This document shows positions 1-8,913 of a stretch of DNA of 64,000 nucleotides, one piece after another; positions within the stretch are counted from its first letter, which is position 1, and every line of letters starts with the position of its first letter. A model generated the notes under the pieces. It saw only the letters and a list, made by a program, of their open reading frames with translations. It was not told the DNA's origin and ran no database searches. The translations under genes and the position numbers were made by a program. The DNA is from Chitinophagaceae bacterium. Lineage in GTDB: Bacteria; Bacteroidota; Bacteroidia; Chitinophagales; Chitinophagaceae. The stretch lies in the NCBI GenBank assembly GCA_017307755.1, contig JAFKGQ010000023.1, positions 32,559 to 96,558 on the forward strand, in the 5' to 3' direction.

Positions 1-90
1 CCTTTTGGGACTTTTTATATAGATAAAAAGATACTGGCGCCAATGGCCCGTCATCAGGAGGCATAAAGCAGGCACCTTCTGTCGGGCTGA

Positions 91-2478
91 TCATTCCTGG
101 CTTTTTTTGATCCCCAGTTTTTTGATCTTGGAATGAAGGGTTGTGACGGGCAGACGCAGGAGCTCGGCCGCACCACCGGGACCGCCGATCTTGTGATTAC
201 ATTTTTTCAGGACGGCAAGAATATGGTCCCGTTCCAGCTCATCCAGCGTTTTTATCGAAGTGTCCGGGGTGATGTCGGAAAGGACGGTATCCGGGCCGGC
301 GGGAAGGGAGATCTCCTTGATGGTGGAGCCGGTGGTCATCAAAACGCTGCGTTCGATGAACTGTTCAAGCTCACGGACATTGCCAGGCCAGTCGTAGCGC
401 ATGAGGCTTTCCAGCGCCCGCTGGGAGATGTTGGTTATCCGCTTGCCGGAGCGTTGGTTTTGTACACTGATGAAATGCGAGGCCAGGGTAGGAAGGTCTT
501 CCTTTCTATCACGAAGAGGTGGAAGATGGATGGAAAACACATTGAGTCGATGAAAAAGATCGCTGTGAAACCTGCCGGCTTCTACTTCTTTCCACAAATT
601 GCGTTTGGAGGCGGCGATGATACGTACATTCTCTTTTTCCCGGATGGCCCTTAGCAGCTTAACTTGCAGATCCAGGGTCATTTCTCCTATCTCATCCAGG
701 AACAGGGTGCCGTCACCCGTCAGCTCGAACTTTCCAATGCGTCTTTCCGCGGTCCCTGTAAAGCTGTCTTTCTCATGGCCAAAAAGCTCGCTTTCCACCA
801 GATTGGCCGGCAGGGCGGCGCAGTCGATCTTGATCATAAGTTTATCTTTCCTGGGGGAGGCATCATGGATAGCTTTTGCCACCAATTCCTTCCCTGTGCC
901 TGTTTCGCCAAGAAGGAGCACGGTGCTGTCCGAAGGACCGATGATGGCCACCAATTGAAAGACCTTCTGCATGGCGCTGCCCGAGCCGATGATCTTTGTA
1001 AAACCGTGCGCTGTCTTGATCTGCTCCTGCAGGTAGAGGTTTTCCTCCTCCAGCCGGAATTTATAATAATTGACCTCCTCCAACCGGCGTTCGATCTCTT
1101 CATAGGCCCAGAGATTGGCCAGGCCAATGGCCAGGGGGGCGCACAACCCTTGCAGCAGACTGAGGCTGCGTTGGGAGAGACGGCCTTTTTCTTTCAGATA
1201 GATGAATATACCGCCGACGCCTTTGTTGTTTTCCCGCAAAGGGAGCGCCACCATTTCCCGCATGCCGTTGTCAAAGACCAGGGGGATCTCCGACTGGAGC
1301 AGTGTCTCATAGATACCGTCATGTACCGGGTACGGGCTGTGGGGCTCGCCATCCTTATTCAGACGGAATATGACGATCTCGTCTAAGGGAACGATATGGC
1401 GCAGGGACTGTTCGACCCCAGCGAGGAGATCTGCTTTGTTACGGGTGGTGGTAAGATCCTTACCCAGTGACAAAATGAGGGATTGGTCATTTTCTTTTTC
1501 CAAAAAAGCTTCGTGGATAAGAACATTTGTATATGCGACGGATAACTGGTTGGACAAGGTGCGGATGAGGTCCAGGTGCCGCGGTGTGTACCGGCCCTTT
1601 TCCCTGGAAAAAAGAATAAGCAAACCAAAGCTTTCTCCTTCTTTGTGCAACGCCGTCATGACGACCTCCCCGATACCTTCCTCATGGCTTTGCCGGATAT
1701 ATTCCGGCATGTCGGCTGACGGATGTTTATCAAGATCGAAAACCAGGGGACGGTCAGCGTTGAGAGCGGCCTCGATCATCCCGTTGCCGCTGCCCTTACC
1801 TGCCAGGATGATGCGACTGTGATCAAACACAAAGAGCTGCCGCAACCGGACATCCAGCAGCCGAAGCAGCTCGTCCTTATCCCTGACCCTGACGATGTCG
1901 GATGAAAGAGACAGCAGGACCTCATTGTCCTGCTGTTGCCGGAAGATACGCTCCTCAGCAAGTATATTCTTCAGGGCAGGCGACATCATATAAGAGAAGT
2001 GTTGTACCAGGTCCAGGTCGCCCACGCCGATGTGGGCCTTTTCAAAAAAAAAGAAAAAGGCGCCCAATAGCTGGTTGTGACTACGCAGACGGACGGCGAT
2101 CATCCGGCTGATGGCGGGGCGGTACCAGCGGGAGATATAACGGGGCGGGTCAGGCCGGAGAAGGGTGACGGCTATGTCTACCACAAGTGGGGAAGGGGAG
2201 GCCATGGTGGTATTGTAAACCCCATCATCCATCCTGAATTTCTCTTGTGACAGGGACGCATATTCGCCATCGTCCTGACGGGCGGGGTTACAATGATGGA
2301 TAAAAACGCTATGCGTCTCTTTGTCATCATTCACCACGGAAAGGAGGATATCGCTAAAGGTTAGATGAGGAGTAAATTGAACGGCTATTAACTGAAGCAG
2401 ACCTTTTTTATCACTGACGGATGCCAGTTCATTGCCAAAAGTCAGGAATAATGACGAAAGGGAAAGGGGGTCTTTCAT
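91..2478 (-). CDS. GAF-domain AAA+ (sigma-54 activator-like) Fis-type transcriptional regulator
   Basis: 795 residues, FhlA/NtrC-like. About 460 N-terminal residues look like tandem GAF-type sensor domains, followed by a short coiled segment, an AAA+ domain (about 490-715) and a C-terminal Fis-type helix-turn-helix. Walker A (GETGTGKE) and Walker B (LFLDEIGEM) are intact. Three sigma-54-coupling elements are not: the L1 loop GAFTGA reads DSFTGT, about 15 residues carrying the second sigma-contact loop are missing between LLRAIREKE and NVRIIAAS, and the first arginine finger is His (GRFHSDLFHR). The family binds DNA through the HTH and remodels sigma-54 polymerase by ATP hydrolysis; here that last step is doubtful. 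The start is just downstream of two identical palindromes, which suggests autoregulation. The family call is secure; the mechanism is open. Confidence 0.9.
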   Translation of the reverse strand: MKDPLSLSSLFLTFGNELASVSDKKGLLQLIAVQFTPHLTFSDILLSVVNDDKETHSVFIHHCNPARQDDGEYASLSQEKFRMDDGVYNTTMASPSPLVVDIAVTLLRPDPPRYISRWYRPAISRMIAVRLRSHNQLLGAFFFFFEKAHIGVGDLDLVQHFSYMMSPALKNILAEERIFRQQQDNEVLLSLSSDIVRVRDKDELLRLLDVRLRQLFVFDHSRIILAGKGSGNGMIEAALNADRPLVFDLDKHPSADMPEYIRQSHEEGIGEVVMTALHKEGESFGLLILFSREKGRYTPRHLDLIRTLSNQLSVAYTNVLIHEAFLEKENDQSLILSLGKDLTTTRNKADLLAGVEQSLRHIVPLDEIVIFRLNKDGEPHSPYPVHDGIYETLLQSEIPLVFDNGMREMVALPLRENNKGVGGIFIYLKEKGRLSQRSLSLLQGLCAPLAIGLANLWAYEEIERRLEEVNYYKFRLEEENLYLQEQIKTAHGFTKIIGSGSAMQKVFQLVAIIGPSDSTVLLLGETGTGKELVAKAIHDASPRKDKLMIKIDCAALPANLVESELFGHEKDSFTGTAERRIGKFELTGDGTLFLDEIGEMTLDLQVKLLRAIREKENVRIIAASKRNLWKEVEAGRFHSDLFHRLNVFSIHLPPLRDRKEDLPTLASHFISVQNQRSGKRITNISQRALESLMRYDWPGNVRELEQFIERSVLMTTGSTIKEISLPAGPDTVLSDITPDTSIKTLDELERDHILAVLKKCNHKIGGPGGAAELLRLPVTTLHSKIKKLGIKKSQE

Positions 2479-2488
2479 ATATACAATA

Positions 2489-2535
2489 TACGAAATTTCG
2501 TACCCATCGATACGAAAATACGAAATTTCGTATTT
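2489..2535. promoter_or_regulatory. Two identical 14-bp palindromes (putative tandem operator)
   Basis: TACGAAATTTCGTA occurs at 2489-2502 and again at 2519-2532, where the palindrome extends to 20 bp (2516-2535). The centres are exactly 30 bp apart, about three helical turns, so bound dimers would lie on nearly the same face. An extra half-site TACGAAA is at 2511-2517. The pair begins 11 bp before the regulator's start codon, in the gap separating it from the sugar-kinase gene. It is probably an operator, most simply for the regulator itself. No run of T follows, so it is not a terminator. Confidence 0.7.
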
Positions 2536-2583
2536 CCTGTGACCCTATTTATTATCAAGTGATTGGTTTACAACCTACTAAGA

Positions 2584-3480
2584 TTAAACCTCCAGAAATA
2601 TTCTCCGTTTGCTATTGTCAAGCAAGGTCATCACATCATCTTCAGTACCTGTAAAAGGACCGGAAGACTCTATTTTGAGTGTGGCCATGGCGGCAGCGAA
2701 CTCCCCGGACTCCTGCAGGCTTTTGCCCTTGTTCCGGCAGTAAAGATAGCCTGCCATATAGGTGTCGCCGCAGCCCGTGGCATCTACAACTGTTGTGATA
2801 GGGCTATAGGCGGGTATGATATAGAAATTGCGGCCGTTGTAAATAACGCTGCCCTTACTGCCAAGGGTGATGACCACTTCTTTTACACCCCAGTCAAAAA
2901 GGATCCTGGCTCCTTTACGGACATCCGTCTCGCCTGTCAGCACCATCATTTCCGACTCGTTAGCCTTCAGGACGTGCACATATTGCAAAGCTTCCTTTTT
3001 GGCTGGCCAGTCGATGGCATGTACATTCTTATTTCGCACCTCCCTGAGATAACCCTGGACATCCAGGGACACCAGGCCTTTCTCCGAAAGGGGTTTGATC
3101 AACGAGGAAGGGATATCGTCGGCCAGCAGGGGGCCCAGATGAAAGAATCGGGCATCGATAGACAAAAGCTGGTCCGCCGTAAAGGGGTCGGCTTTTTGGG
3201 ACACCCGCTGTACCCGGTGATCCTGGTCCTTGGTATAAATATTCTCGAAATAGACGGTATAAGCGCTGGGGAAGGCTATTACTTCGATGCCCTTGGACCG
3301 GAGCTCTTCCACAATGTCCTTGTCTTTTTCAGCCAGCGCCGTCACCAGGGTATAGCTCAGCTCCATATTGCTGATGGCATTCGAAAAGTAGAAGGAAGTG
3401 CCTCCTGCCATATAAACGGTGGCTTTCGGGTTCACTACTTTGTCCAGGGTAATATGTCCTACGCAGCAAATGTCGTACAT
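2584..3480 (-). CDS. PfkB-family carbohydrate kinase
   Basis: 298 residues, normal for ribokinase-like kinases, which phosphorylate sugars, polyols or nucleosides with ATP in the cytoplasm. The N-terminus opens with the usual beta strand (YDICCVGHITLDKV) and a substrate-side Gly-Gly (MAGGTSFYFSNA). Near the C-terminus is the PfkB signature with the anion hole and catalytic Asp, DATGCGDTYMAGYL, where Cys replaces the common Ala. The substrate cannot be told from the sequence. It lies upstream of the AAA+ regulator in the same direction, separated by the palindromes, and has a strong promoter about 70-100 bases upstream. Confidence 0.88.
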   Translation of the reverse strand: MYDICCVGHITLDKVVNPKATVYMAGGTSFYFSNAISNMELSYTLVTALAEKDKDIVEELRSKGIEVIAFPSAYTVYFENIYTKDQDHRVQRVSQKADPFTADQLLSIDARFFHLGPLLADDIPSSLIKPLSEKGLVSLDVQGYLREVRNKNVHAIDWPAKKEALQYVHVLKANESEMMVLTGETDVRKGARILFDWGVKEVVITLGSKGSVIYNGRNFYIIPAYSPITTVVDATGCGDTYMAGYLYCRNKGKSLQESGEFAAAMATLKIESSGPFTGTEDDVMTLLDNSKRRIFLEV

Positions 3481-3549
3481 GCTTCTTATTTATTATGTGC
3501 TAATGTGTTATGTCTTGCCGGTCTATTCGTCCTATTTACTGACCAACTA

Positions 3550-3580
3550 CAAATTTAACTTATAAAAGGTTCACCTACAA
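3550..3580 (-). promoter_or_regulatory. Bacteroidota-type promoter of the PfkB kinase gene
   Basis: On the minus strand, TTG (3580-3578), a 20-base spacer and TAAATTTG (3557-3550) match the TTG / TAnnTTTG consensus of the Bacteroidota primary sigma factor. The predicted transcript start leaves a leader of about 60-65 bases before the ATG at 3480. Confidence 0.6.
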
Positions 3581-3584
3581 CCAT

Positions 3585-3617
3585 AAAAACCGTGCCTGGG
3601 TTGACTGGTGCCAGGCA
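3585..3617 (-). terminator. Intrinsic terminator downstream of the FAD oxidoreductase gene
   Basis: On the minus strand, TGCCTGG, an 11-base loop and CCAGGCA form a perfect 7-bp stem (3617-3593), followed after CGG by five T (3589-3585). It lies about 130 bases after the oxidoreductase stop and directly before the kinase promoter, so it would insulate the two genes. Confidence 0.55.
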
Positions 3618-3750
3618 TATGATCGCCCCCGGCATAAAAAGTTTAAGCAAGGGTACGCAATACCGCTATATCCAAGTCAAAAGTAAGCGTGAATTCCCCA
3701 GGGCGTACATTAAAAAGCTCTTAATGTCTGTTTCTGCAAGAAGACGGTGA

Positions 3751-5232
3751 TTACCCCCGGATAGACAGCGCATGATAAAAGATATTCAACGGGTCCCAAT
3801 TCCGTTTCACCTGTTGTAACCTTGGATAGTTATCCTTATAGTACAACGTATACCAGGGGATGCCGGAAGTATTCCATGCCGGGTCGGCAAGATCCGCATC
3901 GGGATGATTGATCATTGCGCCATCCGTCTGCTGGTTGGGGACGGGCACCCCTCCGGAAGTGGCATACAGATCTCTGTAAAAAGCCCGGACCCAGGCCAGC
4001 GCATCCGCTTCCTGCCCGGGGTCGCCCCATCCCACATTACAGGCGGTGTCAAGTATAGCATCCCGCTGGGCTGAGGCAGTGGCGTCCGAAGGTACTTCAT
4101 TTACTTTGCCGCCATAAGTAGCGAGTCCCAGGCCGCCAAAGGCATTGTAGTCCTGCGTAGTGAGATAATACCAGGCAGTAGCCATTTGTTCGTCGGTGAA
4201 GGGACGGCGCAGGAACGCATCTTTTACTTTAGCGCGTACCTGGTCGAAACCGGGTTGGAACAATTCAGGAAAAGGGTTGAGGGCAAAGCTCAGCCAGGGG
4301 CTTTTTTCTATCTGACGGGTATAAGGTATATCCACCCCCCTGGTGACAGCAGCCAGATGTTCGTCTATCAGCGTCTCAGCCTTGTCGCCTGCGGTCGACA
4401 GGCCTTTCATCTCCACTTTGCCTAACACCCGGCGGTTGAGAAAAAGGATATTGAACAATTGGATATAAGCCGAGCCGGGATGGCTGTTCTCCAGACACCA
4501 CTGTCCAAAATTTCGGACCAGCAAGGTGAACGTAGTCTGATCGAAGTCTTTCCAATCCCATGTTATCCGGAAAGTAGTGATCGATGCGGGCGCTTTTGGT
4601 AGTGCCGTGTATGGGTCGGAGCCGGTGACTTCCGGGGACCTGAGCCAGTAGCGGGTGACGATGCCGAAATTACCGCCTCCGCCGCCTGTGTGCGCCCACC
4701 AAAGCTCGCGGTTGGGATCATCGGGCTCACGGGTAGCTATGACACTATGCGCCTTTCCGGCGGCATCCACTGTCACCAGCTCCACACCATAAAGATGATC
4801 GGCCGCCAATCCGTATTCCCGGCAAAGGAAACCAAAAGCGCCTCCCAACACATGTCCTCCCACACCTACGCCCGGATGCTCAGCCGCGGGAAGCACAACT
4901 CCCCAGCCCAGGAAAAGCCTCCGGTACATCTCACCCACCGTGACGCCGGCCTCTACTGCAAAAGCTGCTTTGTCCGTATCATAATAAACGCTTGTCATCA
5001 GGGACATATCGATGATGACACGGACGGCAGGATCGCCCACAAAACCCTCCAGACAATGACCTCCACTGCGCGCCACCAGCCGCCGCCGGCTATTTACTGC
5101 CTCCTGGACCGCCTCTATCACCTCAGCCGTGGAACCCGGCAGACAAATGTAATCAGGCTGCCCTATAAAACGCTTGTTGAATGCTTTCCGGACGAGGTCG
5201 GCATAGCGGGGGTCGGTTGGTGTAATATTCAT
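3751..5232 (-). CDS. FAD-binding oxidoreductase, berberine-bridge-enzyme family
   Basis: 493 residues. The N-terminal half is an FAD_binding_4 (PCMH) domain with RSGGHCLEGF; His59 is the expected residue for covalent 8-alpha FAD linkage. The segment around 115-132 (LPAAEHPGVGVGGHVLGG) is the second flavin loop; the Cys that makes a second covalent bond in bicovalent members is not visible there. The C-terminus is a typical BBE segment ending NWDPLNIFYHALSI. The family oxidises sugars, alkaloids and other alcohols or amines with O2. No signal peptide is seen, so it is probably cytoplasmic. Substrate unknown; flanking genes give no clear pathway. Confidence 0.9.
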   Translation of the reverse strand: MNITPTDPRYADLVRKAFNKRFIGQPDYICLPGSTAEVIEAVQEAVNSRRRLVARSGGHCLEGFVGDPAVRVIIDMSLMTSVYYDTDKAAFAVEAGVTVGEMYRRLFLGWGVVLPAAEHPGVGVGGHVLGGAFGFLCREYGLAADHLYGVELVTVDAAGKAHSVIATREPDDPNRELWWAHTGGGGGNFGIVTRYWLRSPEVTGSDPYTALPKAPASITTFRITWDWKDFDQTTFTLLVRNFGQWCLENSHPGSAYIQLFNILFLNRRVLGKVEMKGLSTAGDKAETLIDEHLAAVTRGVDIPYTRQIEKSPWLSFALNPFPELFQPGFDQVRAKVKDAFLRRPFTDEQMATAWYYLTTQDYNAFGGLGLATYGGKVNEVPSDATASAQRDAILDTACNVGWGDPGQEADALAWVRAFYRDLYATSGGVPVPNQQTDGAMINHPDADLADPAWNTSGIPWYTLYYKDNYPRLQQVKRNWDPLNIFYHALSIRG

Positions 5233-5328
5233 GTGCTTCGCTTGTTTTTCTTGTGATCATAAAAATACTTATTCCGGACGATGACCGTATCAAAAACGTG
5301 CAGCTCTTTTGCATTTAAAAAATATAAT

Positions 5329-5379
5329 CGATTGATCACGTGACAACTGCAAAGTTGGCACCATCCTAGTATTCAATCG
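5329..5379. promoter_or_regulatory. Nested inverted repeats upstream of the permease start
   Basis: CGATTGA (5329-5335) and TCAATCG (5373-5379) enclose the palindrome TCACGTGA (5336-5343) and a second inverted repeat, CAACT (5344-5348) / AGTTG (5353-5357). The outer arm ends 3 bases before the ATG at 5383. It could be an operator or a leader hairpin over the ribosome-binding region; the sequence alone does not decide. Confidence 0.35.
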
Positions 5380-5382
5380 TAT

Positions 5383-7773
5383 ATGCTGAAGAGTTATATC
5401 GTTACTGCCCTACGGAACCTCCGTCACAATAAATGGCACGTTTATATTAACATCGGCGGGCTTGCTGTCGGATTAGCCAGTTTTACGGTCATTCTTCTTT
5501 ATCTGAATTATGAGCTAAGCTACGATAAATGGGCCCCCTCTCTGAAGCAAGTGTATAAAGTATCTATGCGTGAGCATGAGGACATTTTACCCATGACCCC
5601 GGCTCCGATGGCTTCTTTTCTGGCGCAGCATGCTCCCGGTGTAGAATCCGCTACGTCTGTCATGCCTGCCGGTGATTACGAGGCCCTGATCGCAAATGGC
5701 CGGCAAAAAATATATCAAAGAGGGCTTGTCACAACGGATTCCACCTTCCTCAAAGTATTCCCCTATACTCTGGTGCGCGGAGATGCCGCTACGGCGCTGA
5801 ACCAGCCCAATGCCATCATTCTTTCCGAGGAAGTTAGCCGGAAGCTATTCGGGAATGCAGACCCAATGGGTGCGCCGGTAAAGCTCTTCAATCAAATTGA
5901 CGCCGTAGTCACGGGTATACTGAAAGAGCCGGAAACCCCCTCTCATCTGATGGTGAAAATGGTGATGCGTGATCCTGCCGGCAGGCAAAATATTTTTTGG
6001 CAGAATTATTCCTTTCAGACCTATATAAAGCTGCGTCATCCGATGGCCGCCGGGCCACGTGACGAGCAGATCAACAGGGTCTTTTATGACGGCCATCTCA
6101 AAAATGACAATCAGACCTTCCGCCAGTATGAAAAAGCCGGCCCAGCTACGACATTATTTTCCGATGCGGTGGCAGATATCCACAATTTCCCCCGGCACGG
6201 CGAAAGTCAATTTACCATCACAATCGTGCTGCTGGTACTGGCCGTCTTTATACTAATAGCGGGCGCCATTAATTTCAGCAACCTGGCATTGGCCAGGGCG
6301 ATGACAAGGGCAAAGGAAGTAGGGGTCCGTAAAGTATTGGGATCCGGCAGGATACAGATCATTACCCAATCTTTACTGGAGATTGCTGTTCAGTGTGTCA
6401 TCAGTTTGTCGCTGGCCTTGTTACTAGTGAAAATGGTCCTGCCATATTTCAGCAGCCAATTCAATCTGCCGGTCAATTTTTTCCAGCGTGGACAGTTCCT
6501 CTCCCTTGGCGCCCAACTATCAGTTTGTCTGGTGATGATCATTCTTGTCGCCGGGGTTTATCCGGCCGTCTTTCTTTCCGGGTTCAGGACGGCGGAAGTT
6601 TTAAAAGGCAAATACACGCGGGGTACGGGAGGGCGGCTTTTTAGGAATGGGCTGCTGGTGGTACAGCTATCTTTATCCGTCTTATTTATCACAGGGGTTA
6701 TTGTTGTGAACCGGCAGGTGTCGTATATGCAGCACCAGTACCTTGGATTCGAACCCTCCAGGGTCATGCGGATTGAAGCCACCCAAAAGACAAGGGATAC
6801 GGACTTCCCCCAGGTGCGAAACAAACTGCTCTCCATCCCGGGTGTGGAGTATGTTGCAAAATCCACCACCGTGGCAGGCGACTGGCGGAACGACACTACT
6901 ACAAGGGAATTTCGATGCGACGGGAAAAAATTCCGGCTAAACTCCTCAAAAGTGAGCGCCGACTATTTTTCCGTAATGAATATTCAATTGCTGCAAGGGC
7001 GGCTTTTCAGCGATCTTCACCCGGAAGACCCGGGTCATTCGGCCATCATCAACGAAACTGCTCTTCATAAACTGGGTGTGGCAAACCCCACCGGCAAACT
7101 TATTTATTTCTCGGGCTGCGACACTATCCCTTACACCATCGTAGGCGTGGTAAAAAACTTTCATGTGCAGGGTTTTCAGCATGCCGTAGAGCCCAGCATC
7201 TATACGATTTCGAATAATGCCTGTGAGTTCCGGTCCGGTGGCGCTATCCTTGTGCGGGTATCGACAGATCATGTGCAACAGACACTGGCAGGCATGCAGG
7301 CGGCATGGAAAAATATCGAACCCGATTTTCCCATTCGTTATTCCTTTCTGGACCAGGACTTTCAACAGCTGTTCACAGAATATATACGTCTTGAGCGGGT
7401 GATCTTTTTCTTTTCCATCATCTCACTCATCATTACCGGCGTCGGCTTGTTTGCGCTTACTTCTTTCCTGTGCCGGCAGCGGGTGAAGGAGGTCGGTATC
7501 CGGAAAGTATTAGGCGCTTCCGTCACCGGCGTGGCTGCGCTGTTGTCCAGGGATTTTCTAAAGATACTGGCGATCAGTATTGTCATTGCATTGCCTATAG
7601 CAGGATGGGCATTGAACAAATGGCTGGAAGGCTTTGCATACAGGATATCCATGACATGGTGGATCTTCGCGATGGCAGGATTGATCACCATCGGGCTCAC
7701 TTTATTGACAGTCTGTATACAGGCGCTCCGCGCAGCCGGCGCCAACCCGGTGAAAAGTCTTCGCACGGAATAG
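5383..7773 (+). CDS. FtsX/MacB-like ABC transporter permease
   Basis: 796 residues. The layout is that of Bacteroidota MacB-type permeases: an N-terminal motif MLKSYIVTALRNLRHNK, a first membrane helix, a MacB-like periplasmic domain (about 50-270), three helices (about 280-420), then a second half with its own helix (about 430-450), periplasmic domain and three C-terminal helices. Both halves carry the FtsX signature ending in (V/I)GxRKVLG (KEVGVRKVLG, KEVGIRKVLG). Such permeases export peptides or antibiotics, or transmit mechanical signals, when paired with a MacB-type ATPase. No ATPase gene is adjacent, so the partner must be elsewhere. A paralogue lies at 24268. Confidence 0.9.
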   Translation: MLKSYIVTALRNLRHNKWHVYINIGGLAVGLASFTVILLYLNYELSYDKWAPSLKQVYKVSMREHEDILPMTPAPMASFLAQHAPGVESATSVMPAGDYEALIANGRQKIYQRGLVTTDSTFLKVFPYTLVRGDAATALNQPNAIILSEEVSRKLFGNADPMGAPVKLFNQIDAVVTGILKEPETPSHLMVKMVMRDPAGRQNIFWQNYSFQTYIKLRHPMAAGPRDEQINRVFYDGHLKNDNQTFRQYEKAGPATTLFSDAVADIHNFPRHGESQFTITIVLLVLAVFILIAGAINFSNLALARAMTRAKEVGVRKVLGSGRIQIITQSLLEIAVQCVISLSLALLLVKMVLPYFSSQFNLPVNFFQRGQFLSLGAQLSVCLVMIILVAGVYPAVFLSGFRTAEVLKGKYTRGTGGRLFRNGLLVVQLSLSVLFITGVIVVNRQVSYMQHQYLGFEPSRVMRIEATQKTRDTDFPQVRNKLLSIPGVEYVAKSTTVAGDWRNDTTTREFRCDGKKFRLNSSKVSADYFSVMNIQLLQGRLFSDLHPEDPGHSAIINETALHKLGVANPTGKLIYFSGCDTIPYTIVGVVKNFHVQGFQHAVEPSIYTISNNACEFRSGGAILVRVSTDHVQQTLAGMQAAWKNIEPDFPIRYSFLDQDFQQLFTEYIRLERVIFFFSIISLIITGVGLFALTSFLCRQRVKEVGIRKVLGASVTGVAALLSRDFLKILAISIVIALPIAGWALNKWLEGFAYRISMTWWIFAMAGLITIGLTLLTVCIQALRAAGANPVKSLRTE

Positions 7774-7821
7774 GAAGGGAGCTAAGAAAAATTATTTTGA
7801 GGTTATAATGGTATTCGTTGT

Positions 7822-8706
7822 TTAATGATGTAATGACTTGATAGTATAGCCGCTGGTATTGATGGTCACCGGGCTTTTTTTGATGGAAAGGGTTTGCAAT
7901 CCCTTCTTTCCGCCGGCCTCTGTCTCCACCCAGAGATAGTTGGTGTTCAGCACAGGGATGGCGATGATATTGTTCTTCATCTTAGGGTCGTTGCGCAGCT
8001 TGTCCGGGTCCGCGGGCCGGCCCGCGCCCATCGTGTAGATCTTTACGGGATCAAAAGGCACTTTGGCATACCAGAAGCTGGCGGCACCCGTCCTGCCGGA
8101 AGAAGCCCGGGTATTGGTCATCTCGTATTCATCCGCCGTATAACCTGCGATCTCACGGGTACGCCCCGTCTTACGGACGGAAAGATGCTCATCGTTCTTA
8201 TCTTTTTCCAAAGGCCCTTTTTTAAAATGTTCAGCCATCTGTTTGGCTGCCAATCCGCCTTCCCCGACCACACGGGGCATGTTCATCACCATAATGGTCT
8301 TTGTCTTATCGTCGAACATCCAGGTATGCCCCTGTCTGGAATAAACCATCAGACTAAAGCTTTTGTCCTGGGGTTTGAGGGCGGCATAATCGCCGGAGGT
8401 AGTAAAATAATAGGTCACTTCCTGTTCACCGTCCTCACCCCCCGTACGCTGTATCACCTGCCAGTCGAAGGTGAGGGTGGCGGGGATGGGTTCGTCTTGC
8501 CGGACGGTATCAACAGAGTCGGCAGAGACTGTCGTTTTATTTTTATGAAAAAGCCTGTCGAGGCTTTTATCCATAGCTTTTTCCGTACCGGATGCAGCGC
8601 CCTGACGGGCGCCTTCTCCCGCCCTTCTTTTTAGGATATCTCCCAATTGGGCCTGTGAGGCGGCAGCCAACCACCACCATAAAAGAGAAAGCAGATATTT
8701 TTTCAT
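7822..8706 (-). CDS. Secreted DUF4412-like protein
   Basis: About 294 residues from the ATG at 8706 (an ATG two codons upstream, at 8712, is also possible). The N-terminus is a clear signal peptide (MKKYLLSLLWWWLAAASQAQ). After a charged stretch, residues about 80-290 are predicted beta-rich, with WMFDDKTKTIMVMNMP and a late segment TLSIKKSPVTINTSGY, resembling DUF4412 envelope proteins of unknown function. It converges with the permease gene and is divergent from the sensor-kinase gene. No enzymatic motif is visible. Confidence 0.7.
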   Translation of the reverse strand: MKKYLLSLLWWWLAAASQAQLGDILKRRAGEGARQGAASGTEKAMDKSLDRLFHKNKTTVSADSVDTVRQDEPIPATLTFDWQVIQRTGGEDGEQEVTYYFTTSGDYAALKPQDKSFSLMVYSRQGHTWMFDDKTKTIMVMNMPRVVGEGGLAAKQMAEHFKKGPLEKDKNDEHLSVRKTGRTREIAGYTADEYEMTNTRASSGRTGAASFWYAKVPFDPVKIYTMGAGRPADPDKLRNDPKMKNNIIAIPVLNTNYLWVETEAGGKKGLQTLSIKKSPVTINTSGYTIKSLHH

Positions 8707-8913
8707 AACCATAAGTTTAATGTCGATGTGAAACTAACAGGTGCTTGTTTGCCGTCCTATCGTCGTTGTACCTGTGGAAGGGGTGAGTCAATAGATGGCG
8801 GGTTTGGGGATGTGAATGCAGGGTAGGGGATGGGCCGCCGATTATTGACCGGGGCAGGCCATTTATACAACGGCCCCTCTGTGTTCAGAAGTTTTATGCT
8901 TAATTTGAGAGGA

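Noticed and set aside
664..1386. Plus-strand open frame opposite the AAA+ regulator
   Set aside because: A shadow of a strongly conserved coding sequence; composition and lack of motifs argue against a gene.
2489..2535. Terminator reading of the TACGAAATTTCGTA palindromes
   Set aside because: Weak AT-rich stems, no T run, and two exact copies at 30 bp favour a protein-binding site.
2563..3558. Long plus-strand open frame opposite the sugar kinase
   Set aside because: It mirrors the PfkB gene, whose protein has clear family motifs; the opposite frame has no recognisable domain and contains the kinase promoter.
3481..3750. Sigma-54 (-24/-12) promoter near the AAA+ regulator
   Set aside because: TGGCAC-like pieces occur, but none has a TTGC at the required distance; the TTG/TAnnTTTG promoter fits better.
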